This document shows positions 1-7,877 of a stretch of DNA of 64,000 nucleotides, piece after piece. The DNA is from an uncultured Dokdonia sp. (GTDB lineage Bacteria; Bacteroidota; Bacteroidia; Flavobacteriales; Flavobacteriaceae), in assembly GCF_947492815.1 (NCBI RefSeq), contig NZ_CANLOB010000015.1:56805-120804 (forward strand), read 5' to 3'. The notes below the pieces were generated by a model. The model was not told where the DNA came from. It saw only the letters and a list, made by a program, of their open reading frames with translations, and ran no database searches. Both the position numbers and the translations under genes were made by a program. How positions within the stretch are numbered: position 1 is the first letter of the stretch; each line of letters begins with the position of its first letter.

Positions 1-426
1 CTCATCTGCTGTATAGTTACCATCAAAAAAGCGAAGCCTAGATGTTACCACTTCTAATAGTTTTCCCATTTGAAGAAATGATGGAGATAATGCAATAAGT
101 TTATGAATAGATGTAATCGATAGTTCATAAAGTTCACTATCCTCATATACCTGTATTTGATATGTTGAAGGTTTTCGGGATGTAAAACTTTTATGATTTA
201 ACACCCAATCATTTGTCGTGTTTACATCAATTACGTGTAGGTTTCCGTCTTTATCTGTAGTGTGATGATAAACGGCACCTTCCTTAACAAAATAAACAGA
301 AGAGCATACTTCTCCCTTTTTTAATAGACACGTATCTTTGGCACACATGTGCTGTTGCACTTCCTTTTCTAGAATGGCTATATCTTCTTCAGAAAATGTT
401 CCTAATTTTTCAATAAAATCATTCAT
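1..426 (-). CDS. Crp/Fnr-type cyclic nucleotide-binding regulator (3' end outside window)
   Basis: I translated this reading frame by hand from an ATG at 426-424; it runs off the left edge after 142 codons. The visible part has the look of a Crp/Fnr cNMP-binding beta-roll: a short helical start, then a 'LLKKGEVCSSVYFVKEGAV' strand pair typical of the family. The C-terminal half, where a DNA-binding domain would sit, is not in the window. In Bacteroidota such proteins are about 190 residues and usually act as transcription regulators. It starts 12 bases after the stop of the upstream thioesterase gene on the same strand, so the two probably share a transcript. The ligand and targets cannot be told from sequence. 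Confidence 0.75.
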   Translation of the reverse strand, partial: MNDFIEKLGTFSEEDIAILEKEVQQHMCAKDTCLLKKGEVCSSVYFVKEGAVYHHTTDKDGNLHVIDVNTTNDWVLNHKSFTSRKPSTYQIQVYEDSELYELSITSIHKLIALSPSFLQMGKLLEVVTSRLRFFDGNYTADE

Positions 427-438
427 CACACGTATACA

Positions 439-822
439 TTACTTGATTTTTACGGGCTGTTTATTTTCATCTATCGCTACAAACGTAAATTCGCCAGACA
501 CTGCTTTTTCTCTAGAGGTCGTATACATTTCTTCTACAAAAATATCTACACGTATTTTTAAACTTGTAGTACCCAAGTACGATACCTTTCCTACCAATTC
601 TACAATAGTACCTGCAGGAATTGGTTTTTTAAAATCAATTCGATCACTACTAACTGTCACCATTTGTTGTCTACTATAACGAGTCGCTGTGATAAAGGCC
701 GTTTCGTCCATCAATTGCATAGCCGTCCCTCCAAACAAGGTATGATAGTGATTTGTGGTATTCGGGAATACAGCTTTAAAAATGGTAGTTTTTGATGCTT
801 CTATACGTTCTTGATTCGTCAT
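439..822 (-). CDS. Hotdog-fold acyl-CoA thioesterase (YciA/BACH type)
   Basis: This 127-residue protein is the size of a single hotdog domain. It has the family's signature around residues 24-45: 'NHYHTLFGG' followed by 'MDE', where the acidic residue is the usual catalytic position. The later 'DFKKPIPAGTIVELVGKVSYLGTTS' region matches the second half of the fold. Enzymes of this family hydrolyse acyl-CoA to free acid and CoA in the cytoplasm; the chain-length preference cannot be predicted. It is probably co-transcribed with the Crp/Fnr-type gene just downstream. Confidence 0.85.
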   Translation of the reverse strand: MTNQERIEASKTTIFKAVFPNTTNHYHTLFGGTAMQLMDETAFITATRYSRQQMVTVSSDRIDFKKPIPAGTIVELVGKVSYLGTTSLKIRVDIFVEEMYTTSREKAVSGEFTFVAIDENKQPVKIK

Positions 823-886
823 AAGATACCTCTGTTATTTCTATGCTAAGATCGTTTAAAAAAATGAGTATCGATATTACTTTTTC

Positions 887-933
887 CGCTTTCGCGAAAA
901 TAAAAACAGCCTGTATTCATTTTCGCGAAAGCG
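887..933. repeat. Two inverted copies of the CGCTTTCGCGAAAA palindrome
   Basis: CGCTTTCGCGAAAAT at 887-901 is followed 17 bases later by its exact reverse complement at 919-933. Each arm carries the core TTTCGCGAAA, so the arms can pair with each other or fold on themselves. The element lies between the thioesterase start and the terminator of the next gene. It belongs to the dispersed palindrome family found throughout the window. Confidence 0.9.
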
Positions 934-962
934 AATCCATAATATATAATTAGTGTACGTAA

Positions 963-996
963 AAAAGGGAGATTCCTTTACAAGAATCTCCCTTTT
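963..996 (-). terminator. Rho-independent terminator of the 1016-1336 gene
   Basis: A perfect 13-bp stem (963-975 with 984-996) around an 8-base loop, with a T-run when read on the minus strand, sits just past the stop codon of the minus-strand gene. Confidence 0.85.
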
Positions 997-1015
997 ACAG
1001 TATTGTTTATGTATA

Positions 1016-1336
1016 TTATCTGTAAGCTATCGCTACATTTACTGCTCTAAAAGAAGTTACATTTTGCCACACACAACTCCCAGAAAACACAACTGAATTC
1101 GTATTTGTAGCTAGAGTAAGTGTTCCCTCATAGTATATATCTGTAACTTTTTGAGATAACTGATCAATAAGATGATCAGGAGATAAATTATAGGTTGTTG
1201 TATTGACAACAGTTCCCTCTTTTACAAGACTAATTGTTACGCTTGCTGTTTTGCCTTGAAAGTCAGTTGAAAACTCTAATTGAGTCATTGCTGCTTCTGC
1301 TGTAGTTGAATAAATAGTGGATGTTACGATTCCCAT
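1016..1336 (-). CDS. Uncharacterised 106-residue protein
   Basis: I do not recognise this protein. I chose the ATG at 1336; the longer frame would need a TTG at 1381, and the ATG has an A-rich upstream stretch typical of flavobacterial starts. The product has no signal peptide or membrane segment and alternates short polar and hydrophobic stretches rich in Thr, Val and Ser, which suggests a beta-rich fold. It contains one cysteine, in 'SGSCVWQN'. The gene stands alone, with a strong terminator behind it and 278 bases without a gene in front, where I see no clear promoter box or repeat. Confidence 0.6.
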   Translation of the reverse strand: MGIVTSTIYSTTAEAAMTQLEFSTDFQGKTASVTISLVKEGTVVNTTTYNLSPDHLIDQLSQKVTDIYYEGTLTLATNTNSVVFSGSCVWQNVTSFRAVNVAIAYR

Positions 1337-1614
1337 GTTAATTGTTTTTAAAAGGTTATTATGATTTTGGAGTGTTGACAAGAAACTACGCGTCTATAAA
1401 CGTATTTATATCAATTAGTTACACGTCAACACTTCAAATATCGAAACACATTTTAAGATATTTGGGTGAAATAGTATGAGTGCCAAAATCTTTATAACGA
1501 GAGCAGTTTTTTATAGTACAAGATTTTTAATAACTTACATTTACTATCATTATAAGATAACATAGAAGAAAATTTATTTATAATAGCTAAAACAAGAAAC
1601 TTCCTTTCACAACA

Positions 1615-2106
1615 ATGAGAAATACCTTTCTAATTCTATTACTACTCTTCAGTGTAGGAACCATACAGTCACAAACTCCTCATGAGAAGGAAGAAAAAAT
1701 CAGATCTGAGATGAATGAGTTGTTTCAAAAACAACAAAAAAAATGTTATAATCAAGTAGATGCTATCACTGATATTCATGGGAAAACAGAATTTTGGAGT
1801 ATCTGTACATTAGAAAATGGGTATCGAATTTTAAAAATAGCATCCTATAAAGGCGAAACCTATTACCAAGAAATCTATTTTGAGAAGGATCACTCTTTAA
1901 TATATGCTAAAGAAACAGAGAACTACATTCCCAAAAATCACTTTTTACAAATACCATGGTATTGTCAGTTTTACGCAAAAGATGGAAAACTTCTTACTTA
2001 TATTTCTCATGGACATGGAAAAACAGAAACAGATACCTGGAATCCCGAGGTTATTTTTGAGATGTATGACCAGCGTATTGCTGAATTAGAAAATATTAAT
2101 AAGTAA
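1615..2106 (+). CDS. Exported protein of unknown function
   Basis: The 163-residue product starts with a clear Sec signal peptide (about residues 1-19, ending SQ-S-Q before TPHEKEE). The mature part is highly charged and holds two cysteines, in 'KKCYNQ' and 'SICTLENG', that could form a disulfide. 'YYQEIYFEKD' and the following segment look like beta strands. No family is recognised. It lies 37 bases upstream of the ATP-grasp gene on the same strand, so co-transcription is possible. Confidence 0.7.
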   Translation: MRNTFLILLLLFSVGTIQSQTPHEKEEKIRSEMNELFQKQQKKCYNQVDAITDIHGKTEFWSICTLENGYRILKIASYKGETYYQEIYFEKDHSLIYAKETENYIPKNHFLQIPWYCQFYAKDGKLLTYISHGHGKTETDTWNPEVIFEMYDQRIAELENINK

Positions 2107-2143
2107 ATATGGTGATAGTGATTTCATATGTATCTTCATCACC

Positions 2144-2854
2144 ATGAAAAACGAGCTATTATTAATTCCTGATAAAGCAGACATTGAACGCGATGCTATT
2201 GCCAATACATGGATTCATAATGGCGGAGAGGTGCTACGAGTTGATAAATTCTGGGAGCACCCAACAATTGATGCTAAAAGAGTGACCATATATGGTATTG
2301 ATACATTTAGTCTTGTCTTAGCTCAGGTAATTGGTGTAACACTCATTGAGCCTAAAGATGAAGTCATAAGTAAGATCTCTCAGAAGTGGATCAAACGAAA
2401 AATAATGACACTACCAATAGCCACTATAGAAGAGTCACTATTTCCTACATTTATAAAGCCCGTAAAACCTAAAACATTCACATCCCAAGTATATAATACT
2501 TATACAGAATTCTTAAAAGAAACGAAAGGTATTGCTCCAGAAGAAGCCATTATTCTATCTGAAATTTTACAAATAGATGTAGAAGTCAGAGCCTTTATAT
2601 TACAAAATAAAATACTTGATCTAGCTTTTTATGAAGGAAGTGCTGATCTTAAAGATGCTAAAAAATTCTTACACGATTTTTTAAGCAACCACACTGTTGA
2701 GTTACCTAACACCTATGTTATTGATGTAGGTTATAATACAAAAAATGGCTGGTTTATTATTGAGTTTAACGCTAGCTGGGGTGCTGGATTAAATGGATGT
2801 CATCCTGATAAAGTAATTTCAGGAATACGAGAAGCCACTACAAACCATTTTTAA
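2144..2854 (+). CDS. ATP-grasp protein, R2K-clade (DUF4343-like)
   Basis: The 236-residue protein resembles the R2K clade of ATP-grasp enzymes. The N-terminal half is a pre-ATP-grasp region. The middle segment 'FIKPVKPKTF' carries the ATP-binding lysine. The C-terminal part has 'DVEVRAFIL' and then 'FIIEFNASWGAGL', which provides the metal-binding acidic and asparagine residues. ATP-grasp enzymes join a carboxylate to an amine or thiol through an acyl phosphate; R2K members have been proposed to act on peptides or proteins, but the substrate here is unknown. No precursor-peptide or transporter gene is adjacent, so its role is open. Confidence 0.72.
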   Translation: MKNELLLIPDKADIERDAIANTWIHNGGEVLRVDKFWEHPTIDAKRVTIYGIDTFSLVLAQVIGVTLIEPKDEVISKISQKWIKRKIMTLPIATIEESLFPTFIKPVKPKTFTSQVYNTYTEFLKETKGIAPEEAIILSEILQIDVEVRAFILQNKILDLAFYEGSADLKDAKKFLHDFLSNHTVELPNTYVIDVGYNTKNGWFIIEFNASWGAGLNGCHPDKVISGIREATTNHF

Positions 2855-2957
2855 GAAATTTAGTAACTTTAGTAACATCATTGTTATAATGAAAATCAAT
2901 ATATCTCTATAGATATAGTAAATCGTGATAAAAAACAACTAACCAAAATCACTCATT

Positions 2958-3482
2958 ATGAAATACTTAAAATATTTACTCATCCTTATTCTCATACTAG
3001 GAATCGTATTTATAGCAAAAGGACTTTTAACGCCTTCTATATCCTATGAAAATGAAATTACTGTAAACGCATCTGCAAAAGAGTCTTGGTCTGTAATGAA
3101 TAATGAGACCAATTTACCAAAATGGATTAAAGGTTTTAAAAAAATCGAACCCGTAAGTGGTACACCCAATACCGTAGGCGCTGTTTCTAAAGTATATATT
3201 GAAGAACAAGGAGAAGAAATGACTATGGAAGAAACCATTACCGCAGTAAAAGAAAATGAACTTATGGCAATGACCTTTACCATGGATTTTATGAACATGG
3301 ATTATGAAATGTCTTTTAAAGAAAAAGATGGTCAAACAGTCATCTCTTCAAAATCAACAACCACAGGAAATGGTATCATGGCTAAATCAATGGTTTCTTT
3401 TATGAAAGGCGCTATGTCTGAGCAGGAAGATAAAAACTTAATGAATTTGAAAAATTTAATTGAAGGGAATTCATCTGAATAG
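2958..3482 (+). CDS. Membrane-anchored SRPBCC-family protein
   Basis: Residues 1-22 form one N-terminal membrane segment or uncleaved signal. The following 150 residues look like a START/Bet v1-like (SRPBCC) domain: an opening strand 'ITVNASAKESWSVMNN', then 'LPKWIKGFKKIEPVSG', the usual polyketide-cyclase pattern. Such domains bind hydrophobic small molecules in a deep pocket. The protein probably sits on the periplasmic face of the inner membrane. A dispersed palindrome follows 18 bases after the stop. The ligand is unknown. Confidence 0.75.
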   Translation: MKYLKYLLILILILGIVFIAKGLLTPSISYENEITVNASAKESWSVMNNETNLPKWIKGFKKIEPVSGTPNTVGAVSKVYIEEQGEEMTMEETITAVKENELMAMTFTMDFMNMDYEMSFKEKDGQTVISSKSTTTGNGIMAKSMVSFMKGAMSEQEDKNLMNLKNLIEGNSSE

Positions 3483-3499
3483 TTAAGCTATAAGTTATA

Positions 3500-3514
3500 C
3501 GCTTTCGCGAAAGC
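3500..3514. repeat. Dispersed palindrome GCTTTCGCGAAAGC, intergenic copy
   Basis: A perfect 14-base palindrome (3501-3514) lies between two convergent genes. No T-run follows, so it is not an ordinary terminator. Confidence 0.95.
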
Positions 3515-3544
3515 AAAAAAAGAAAGATAAAACCCTATGAATTC

Positions 3545-4126
3545 TTAATTCTGATGCTGTAAAGAAACTATTTTTGCAGTAATATTTTCATCCTCCAAAG
3601 GATTAGGTCCACAACCAAAGCCTTTGGCAAATCTTAAATTTATTGAATTTGTATTAGGCATAAGTTTACCATAAACACGAGAGCATATCTGCGAAGATCC
3701 AATAGACCAAAACCAAGCATTAAAAATGTGTTCTCCTTTTATTTTTAGAGAAAATGGTGCTCCAAAGTATTTAAATTTAATAGTAGATAACTTAGACTTC
3801 CCTTCTTCACTTAAGACTAATGTTTTTGTATTCCAATTGAAAGATTTAATATCAGAACCTAACAGAAATGGATCTTCTTGTAAATTACATTTTTTTAAAT
3901 TTATATAATCAGGACAATATTCGACTGGAAATTCTTTAAAAGAATCGTAATCATTAAATAATTGATCTTGTTTTTCTTTAGGTAACTTATAAAACGAATT
4001 CGGATTATTACATATCTCTTTAAAAAGATATATTTCTACACCTCTAATAGCATTTAAATCCTCTTGCGTTTGACTATAAATGGGAAAACTAATGAAAATG
4101 GCTACTATAAAATAAAAAACATTCAT
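3545..4126 (-). CDS. Exported protein of unknown function
   Basis: This 193-residue protein has a signal peptide (about residues 1-18, ending IYSQT). The mature part contains six cysteines, at 'EICNNP', 'EYCPDY', 'KKCNLQ', 'SQICSR' and 'GFGCGPN', which may pair as disulfides in the periplasm or outside the cell. I recognise no domain. It is transcribed toward the SRPBCC gene and divergently from recG. Base composition is like its neighbours. Confidence 0.65.
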   Translation of the reverse strand: MNVFYFIVAIFISFPIYSQTQEDLNAIRGVEIYLFKEICNNPNSFYKLPKEKQDQLFNDYDSFKEFPVEYCPDYINLKKCNLQEDPFLLGSDIKSFNWNTKTLVLSEEGKSKLSTIKFKYFGAPFSLKIKGEHIFNAWFWSIGSSQICSRVYGKLMPNTNSINLRFAKGFGCGPNPLEDENITAKIVSLQHQN

Positions 4127-4222
4127 TAACTCTAGACTTTATTTAAAATTAATCAATTTCTATGAAAATCATTTAGCCTCAATTTATAATAAAAATTTCA
4201 TAATTTCATTAAATTAGCTTTA

Positions 4223-6325
4223 ATGAATCCCACATTCCTTCAAACACCTATAGACTACTTAAAAGGCGTCGGTCCTAACAGGGCTGATCTGTTACGTGCG
4301 GAATTAGGAATTCATACCTATCAAGACCTCATCCATTTATTTCCCAATCGATATATAGATCGTACCCGGTATTATACCATTTCAGAATTAGAACGCAATA
4401 GCGCCGATGTACAAGTTGTAGGAAAAGTGACGAGCCTCAAAATGGTAGAAGGAAAAGGCAGACGCCTTGTGGCTACTTTCAAAGATGATGGCGGTGTAAT
4501 GGAGCTTGTTTGGTTTAGAGGTCAAAAATGGATTCGCGAAAGTATCAAACTCAATACGACCTATGTTATTTTTGGAAAAACCAATTATTACAATGGGAAA
4601 TTTTCGATGCCACATCCAGAAATGGAATTACTCGCAGATCATAAAAAAAGTTTACGTAGTGCGATGCAACCTGTGTATCCAAGTACTGAAAAATTAAGTA
4701 ATAAAGGCATCACAAATAAGGTCGTAAATGCATTGATGCAAACGCTCTTTATGGAGGCTAAAAGTCACCTTTATGAAAGCCTCTCAAAACCCATTGTAGA
4801 AGGACTAAAATTAATGCCTAAAAGAGAAGCATTATTAAACATTCATTTTCCGCAATCGCAAGCCGATTTAGCTAGGGCACAATACCGTTTAAAATTTGAA
4901 GAATTTTTCTATATCCAACTCCAACTTGCCTTCAAAAATCGGATGCATAAAACCAAAATAAAAGGGTATCCGTTTGAAAAAATTGGAGACAATTTTAATA
5001 ATTTCTATAACAACCATTTACCCTTCGAATTAACAGGCGCTCAAAAAAGAGTCCTTAAAGAAATCCGTCATGACTTAGGGTCCAATGCGCAAATGAGTCG
5101 GCTTTTACAAGGAGATGTGGGTTCTGGAAAGACGATTGTAGCACTTTTATCAATGTTAATAGCACTTGACAACGATTTTCAAGCCTGTTTAATGGCGCCA
5201 ACTGAAATTTTGTCAGTCCAACACTATAATGGTTTACTAGAGCTATGCAAACCACTGAATACCAGAATTTCATTATTAACTGGGTCAACTAAGACTTCAA
5301 GTAGAAAAATCATTCACGAGCAACTCGAAAATGGTGAATTACAGATCCTTATCGGCACCCATGCGCTACTTGAAGATAAGGTAAAATTTAAAAACTTAGG
5401 GCTTGCTGTTATTGACGAACAACATCGTTTTGGTGTAAAACAACGCAGCAAATTATGGCACAAAAATGAATTCCCACCACACGTATTAGTGATGACCGCC
5501 ACCCCTATTCCGCGTACTCTTGCCATGACCGTTTATGGAGACCTCGATGTATCGATTATTGACGAACTTCCACCGGGTCGAAAATCAATCAAAACAGTGC
5601 ATCGATATGATGCCAATAGACTCAAAGTTTTCGCCTTTATTAGAGACGAAATTAAGAAGGGAAGACAGGTTTATATTGTGTACCCATTAATCCAAGAATC
5701 TGAGGCAATGGATTACAAAGATTTGATGGATGGATATGAGAGTATTTCGAGGGAGTTTCCCCTACCCGATTTTCAGATTTCTATCGTCCACGGAAAAATG
5801 AAACCCGCCGATAAGGATTATGAAATGCAACGTTTCATAAATGGCGAAACACAAATCATGGTCGCCACCACCGTGATCGAAGTGGGTGTAAATGTTCCGA
5901 ATGCTTCGGTGATGATTATTGAAAGTGCCGAACGTTTTGGATTGAGTCAGCTGCATCAATTACGAGGTCGTGTGGGACGTGGTGCCGAGCAGAGTTATTG
6001 TATCCTTATGACGAGTTTTAAGCTCTCTAGCGACTCTAAAACTAGATTGGAGACCATGACACGCACCAACGATGGTTTTGAGATTGCAGAGGTCGATTTA
6101 AAGCTTAGAGGGCCTGGAGACATTACCGGTACGCAACAAAGTGGTGTGCTACATCTTAAAATAGGCGATATTATCAGAGATAATGATATTCTGAAAGTAG
6201 CTCGGAGTTATGCTTGGGGTGTGGTAAAGGATGACCCCGCTTTCGCGAAAGCGGAAAACCAAATCATACGGTTTATGTATGCGCAAATGGTCAAGTTTAA
6301 GAATATCTGGAGTTACATAAGCTAA
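4223..6325 (+). CDS. recG: ATP-dependent DNA helicase RecG
   Basis: RecG remodels stalled replication forks and Holliday junctions. The 700-residue length is typical. The N-terminal third is the wedge/OB-fold domain ('DYLKGVGPNRADLL' at the start). The helicase core shows Walker A 'GDVGSGKT' near residue 297, a DEQH box near 397, 'TATPIPRT', and motifs V and VI in 'VIEVGVNVPNAS' and 'QLRGRVGRG'. The gene stands alone. A full copy of the dispersed palindrome lies in frame near residue 673, giving AFAKA close to the C-terminus, and a partial core (TTCGCGAA) lies at 4533-4540. Confidence 0.98.
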   Translation: MNPTFLQTPIDYLKGVGPNRADLLRAELGIHTYQDLIHLFPNRYIDRTRYYTISELERNSADVQVVGKVTSLKMVEGKGRRLVATFKDDGGVMELVWFRGQKWIRESIKLNTTYVIFGKTNYYNGKFSMPHPEMELLADHKKSLRSAMQPVYPSTEKLSNKGITNKVVNALMQTLFMEAKSHLYESLSKPIVEGLKLMPKREALLNIHFPQSQADLARAQYRLKFEEFFYIQLQLAFKNRMHKTKIKGYPFEKIGDNFNNFYNNHLPFELTGAQKRVLKEIRHDLGSNAQMSRLLQGDVGSGKTIVALLSMLIALDNDFQACLMAPTEILSVQHYNGLLELCKPLNTRISLLTGSTKTSSRKIIHEQLENGELQILIGTHALLEDKVKFKNLGLAVIDEQHRFGVKQRSKLWHKNEFPPHVLVMTATPIPRTLAMTVYGDLDVSIIDELPPGRKSIKTVHRYDANRLKVFAFIRDEIKKGRQVYIVYPLIQESEAMDYKDLMDGYESISREFPLPDFQISIVHGKMKPADKDYEMQRFINGETQIMVATTVIEVGVNVPNASVMIIESAERFGLSQLHQLRGRVGRGAEQSYCILMTSFKLSSDSKTRLETMTRTNDGFEIAEVDLKLRGPGDITGTQQSGVLHLKIGDIIRDNDILKVARSYAWGVVKDDPAFAKAENQIIRFMYAQMVKFKNIWSYIS
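6237..6254. repeat. Dispersed palindrome inside recG (AFAKA frame)
   Basis: CCGCTTTCGCGAAAGCGG is an 18-base perfect palindrome read in frame as P-A-F-A-K-A near the RecG C-terminus. Confidence 0.95.
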
Positions 6326-6336
6326 TCATTATATAC

Positions 6337-6370
6337 AAAAACTGCCCAACATACATGTTTGAGCAGTTTT
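6337..6370. terminator. Terminator between convergent recG and lipoprotein gene
   Basis: AAAACTGC (6337-6344) pairs with GCAGTTTT (6363-6370), extended by imperfect pairs inside. Flanking A and T runs let it serve both strands. Confidence 0.7.
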
Positions 6371-6392
6371 CAAAAAATATATTAAAATAAAA

Positions 6393-6887
6393 TTACGAAT
6401 CTGAACATGCTATAGCACATCCTATTGCACAAGCTACAATATTAGCTCCTGGCGCAAACCACCAGTATCCGACACAATCTCTAAATTCATCATAGTTCCA
6501 ATGAAAAAATGATGTAGCATCTATGTCTCCATCCATATAGTCTTTTACATATATTGACGGTATAAGTTCTTCTACAGAAGAAATTAAATTACCATTTTTA
6601 TCTATAGATAACATCAATATATCCTGTTCTTGCGATGATTCTCTTAATAGTTGTGCAACATTAAGTGCTCCAAGTTCAAATTGTTCTAAAAGTTCATTTG
6701 ATTCTAACATTTCTGAATTATTTACTTCATAAGTCCCGTCTATATAAAACCTAGCAGAGAAGGTTCTTGAACTTTGCGCCCTCTCAAGTGTAAAGTCTGA
6801 TGTTTCTGTTTCAATAGTTTCTTCTTTCTCACAACCAACTAACCCAACGGTTAAGATGATTAACATTACTGTCATTATTTTTTTCAT
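6393..6887 (-). CDS. Lipoprotein with cysteine-rich C-terminal tail
   Basis: I start at the ATG at 6887 (MKKIMTVM); the upstream in-frame extension has no hydrophobic n-region logic. The 164-residue product has a lipoprotein signal with lipobox LVGC at about residue 19, followed by acidic residues. The middle is charged and unremarkable. The last 40 residues are unusual: an aromatic cluster 'GYWWFAPGAN' and then 'CAIGCAIAC' before a short polar end. That tail is short, hydrophobic and rich in Cys, Ala and Ile. Function is unknown; the tail could be a membrane-interacting or disulfide-bonded element. Confidence 0.65.
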   Translation of the reverse strand: MKKIMTVMLIILTVGLVGCEKEETIETETSDFTLERAQSSRTFSARFYIDGTYEVNNSEMLESNELLEQFELGALNVAQLLRESSQEQDILMLSIDKNGNLISSVEELIPSIYVKDYMDGDIDATSFFHWNYDEFRDCVGYWWFAPGANIVACAIGCAIACSDS

Positions 6888-7300
6888 AATTAAAAGTTTT
6901 AAAATAGTACCTACTAGTTCGCTGTTCGGCTTCTGCAACTTATTTTAAGTGTAAGTAACACTCCAATTTTGAAATTTCTAAAATTGTATTTGTTGTTCTG
7001 AACACTTCAAATATTGACTGTTTTAAAAAGAAACACAAGACCTACATATCGCAATTTTAAAATACCGAGTCTCTATTTTTAAATTGAGAGTGGTATTTAA
7101 AAAAAACTAAAACTCGCTTGATAAAATAAGATATAAGCATCAGGTAACGATAAGGTTATCATTTTGAAGGCACACTAATTTCATATATATATAAGTAGTA
7201 AAACAAAAACATTTGGAATACTATAAGGTCACTTAGTCTTTAATATAAAAACAAGAAGCAACCTTTTACAAATAGTTGCATCTTTAATAAAAGCAACGGC
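6888..7300. other. Divergent intergenic region, 413 bases
   Basis: This A/T-rich stretch separates two divergently transcribed lipoprotein genes and must carry promoters for both. I see no clear paired -33/-7 boxes, no long repeat and no open frame of note. A short inverted repeat (GCAAC ... GTTGC, around 7257-7280) sits in the leader of the plus-strand gene. Confidence 0.5.
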
Positions 7301-7867
7301 ATGAAAACTAATTATATCAAATATCTATTCATAGTTCTTATAGCATCCATTTTTACAAATTGTTCTAATGATGATGCTAATGAAGAATTTGTCACTTTAA
7401 ACATCAAACACTACACAACTACTGCTGTAGGTTTAGATTTACAATTCACCTTATTAGTTCAGGAAGGTGATGATCCTACGTTTGGTAGATTTTTTAATGG
7501 AATAGAAGGATTTGATTATGAATTAGGGTTTAATTATGAACTATTAGTCCGAAAATCAGATGTGGCTAATCCACCAGCAGATGGTAGTAGCATACGTTAT
7601 GAGCTTATAAACATCGTTAACAAAACATCTGGATCTACCACAGAAACATTTGATGTATGGCTAGCTACTGGTTTTAGCAATAGCATGGAATCTTTTGTTA
7701 CAGGTGATACTACCTTAGGCTTTGAACTCCTAAATACCATTCCTATTGATTGTAATAGCATTTGCGATGAACTTATGAGTGATCTAGAAGAAGGAGAAAG
7801 ATTATTTGGAACCTTTACCAGAAATAACAACAATGAATATGTCCTTATTTCCACAAATATTCAATAA
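7301..7867 (+). CDS. DUF4377-domain lipoprotein
   Basis: The 188-residue protein has a lipoprotein signal with Cys near residue 21 ('FTNCSNDD'). The acidic stretch straight after the cysteine is the Bacteroidota surface-export type of signal. Residues about 60-110 contain 'IEGFDYELGFNYELLV' followed by 'PPADGSSIRYEL', the hallmark of DUF4377, a small beta-rich domain found in secreted and heat-shock-related lipoproteins. Its biochemical role is not known. It is convergent with the next gene, with only 10 bases between stops. Confidence 0.75.
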   Translation: MKTNYIKYLFIVLIASIFTNCSNDDANEEFVTLNIKHYTTTAVGLDLQFTLLVQEGDDPTFGRFFNGIEGFDYELGFNYELLVRKSDVANPPADGSSIRYELINIVNKTSGSTTETFDVWLATGFSNSMESFVTGDTTLGFELLNTIPIDCNSICDELMSDLEEGERLFGTFTRNNNNEYVLISTNIQ

Positions 7868-7877
7868 GATCATTGTT

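Noticed and set aside
338..679. Plus-strand frame over the thioesterase
   Set aside because: It is a shadow of two well-supported minus-strand genes and shows no domain or leader.
1337..1381. Longer start for the 1016-1336 gene
   Set aside because: It needs a TTG codon, whereas the ATG at 1336 has a typical A-rich leader.
4533..4540. TTCGCGAA inside recG as a full repeat copy
   Set aside because: Only the 8-base core is present, without the GCTTT/AAAGC arms; kept as a partial match in the recG entry.
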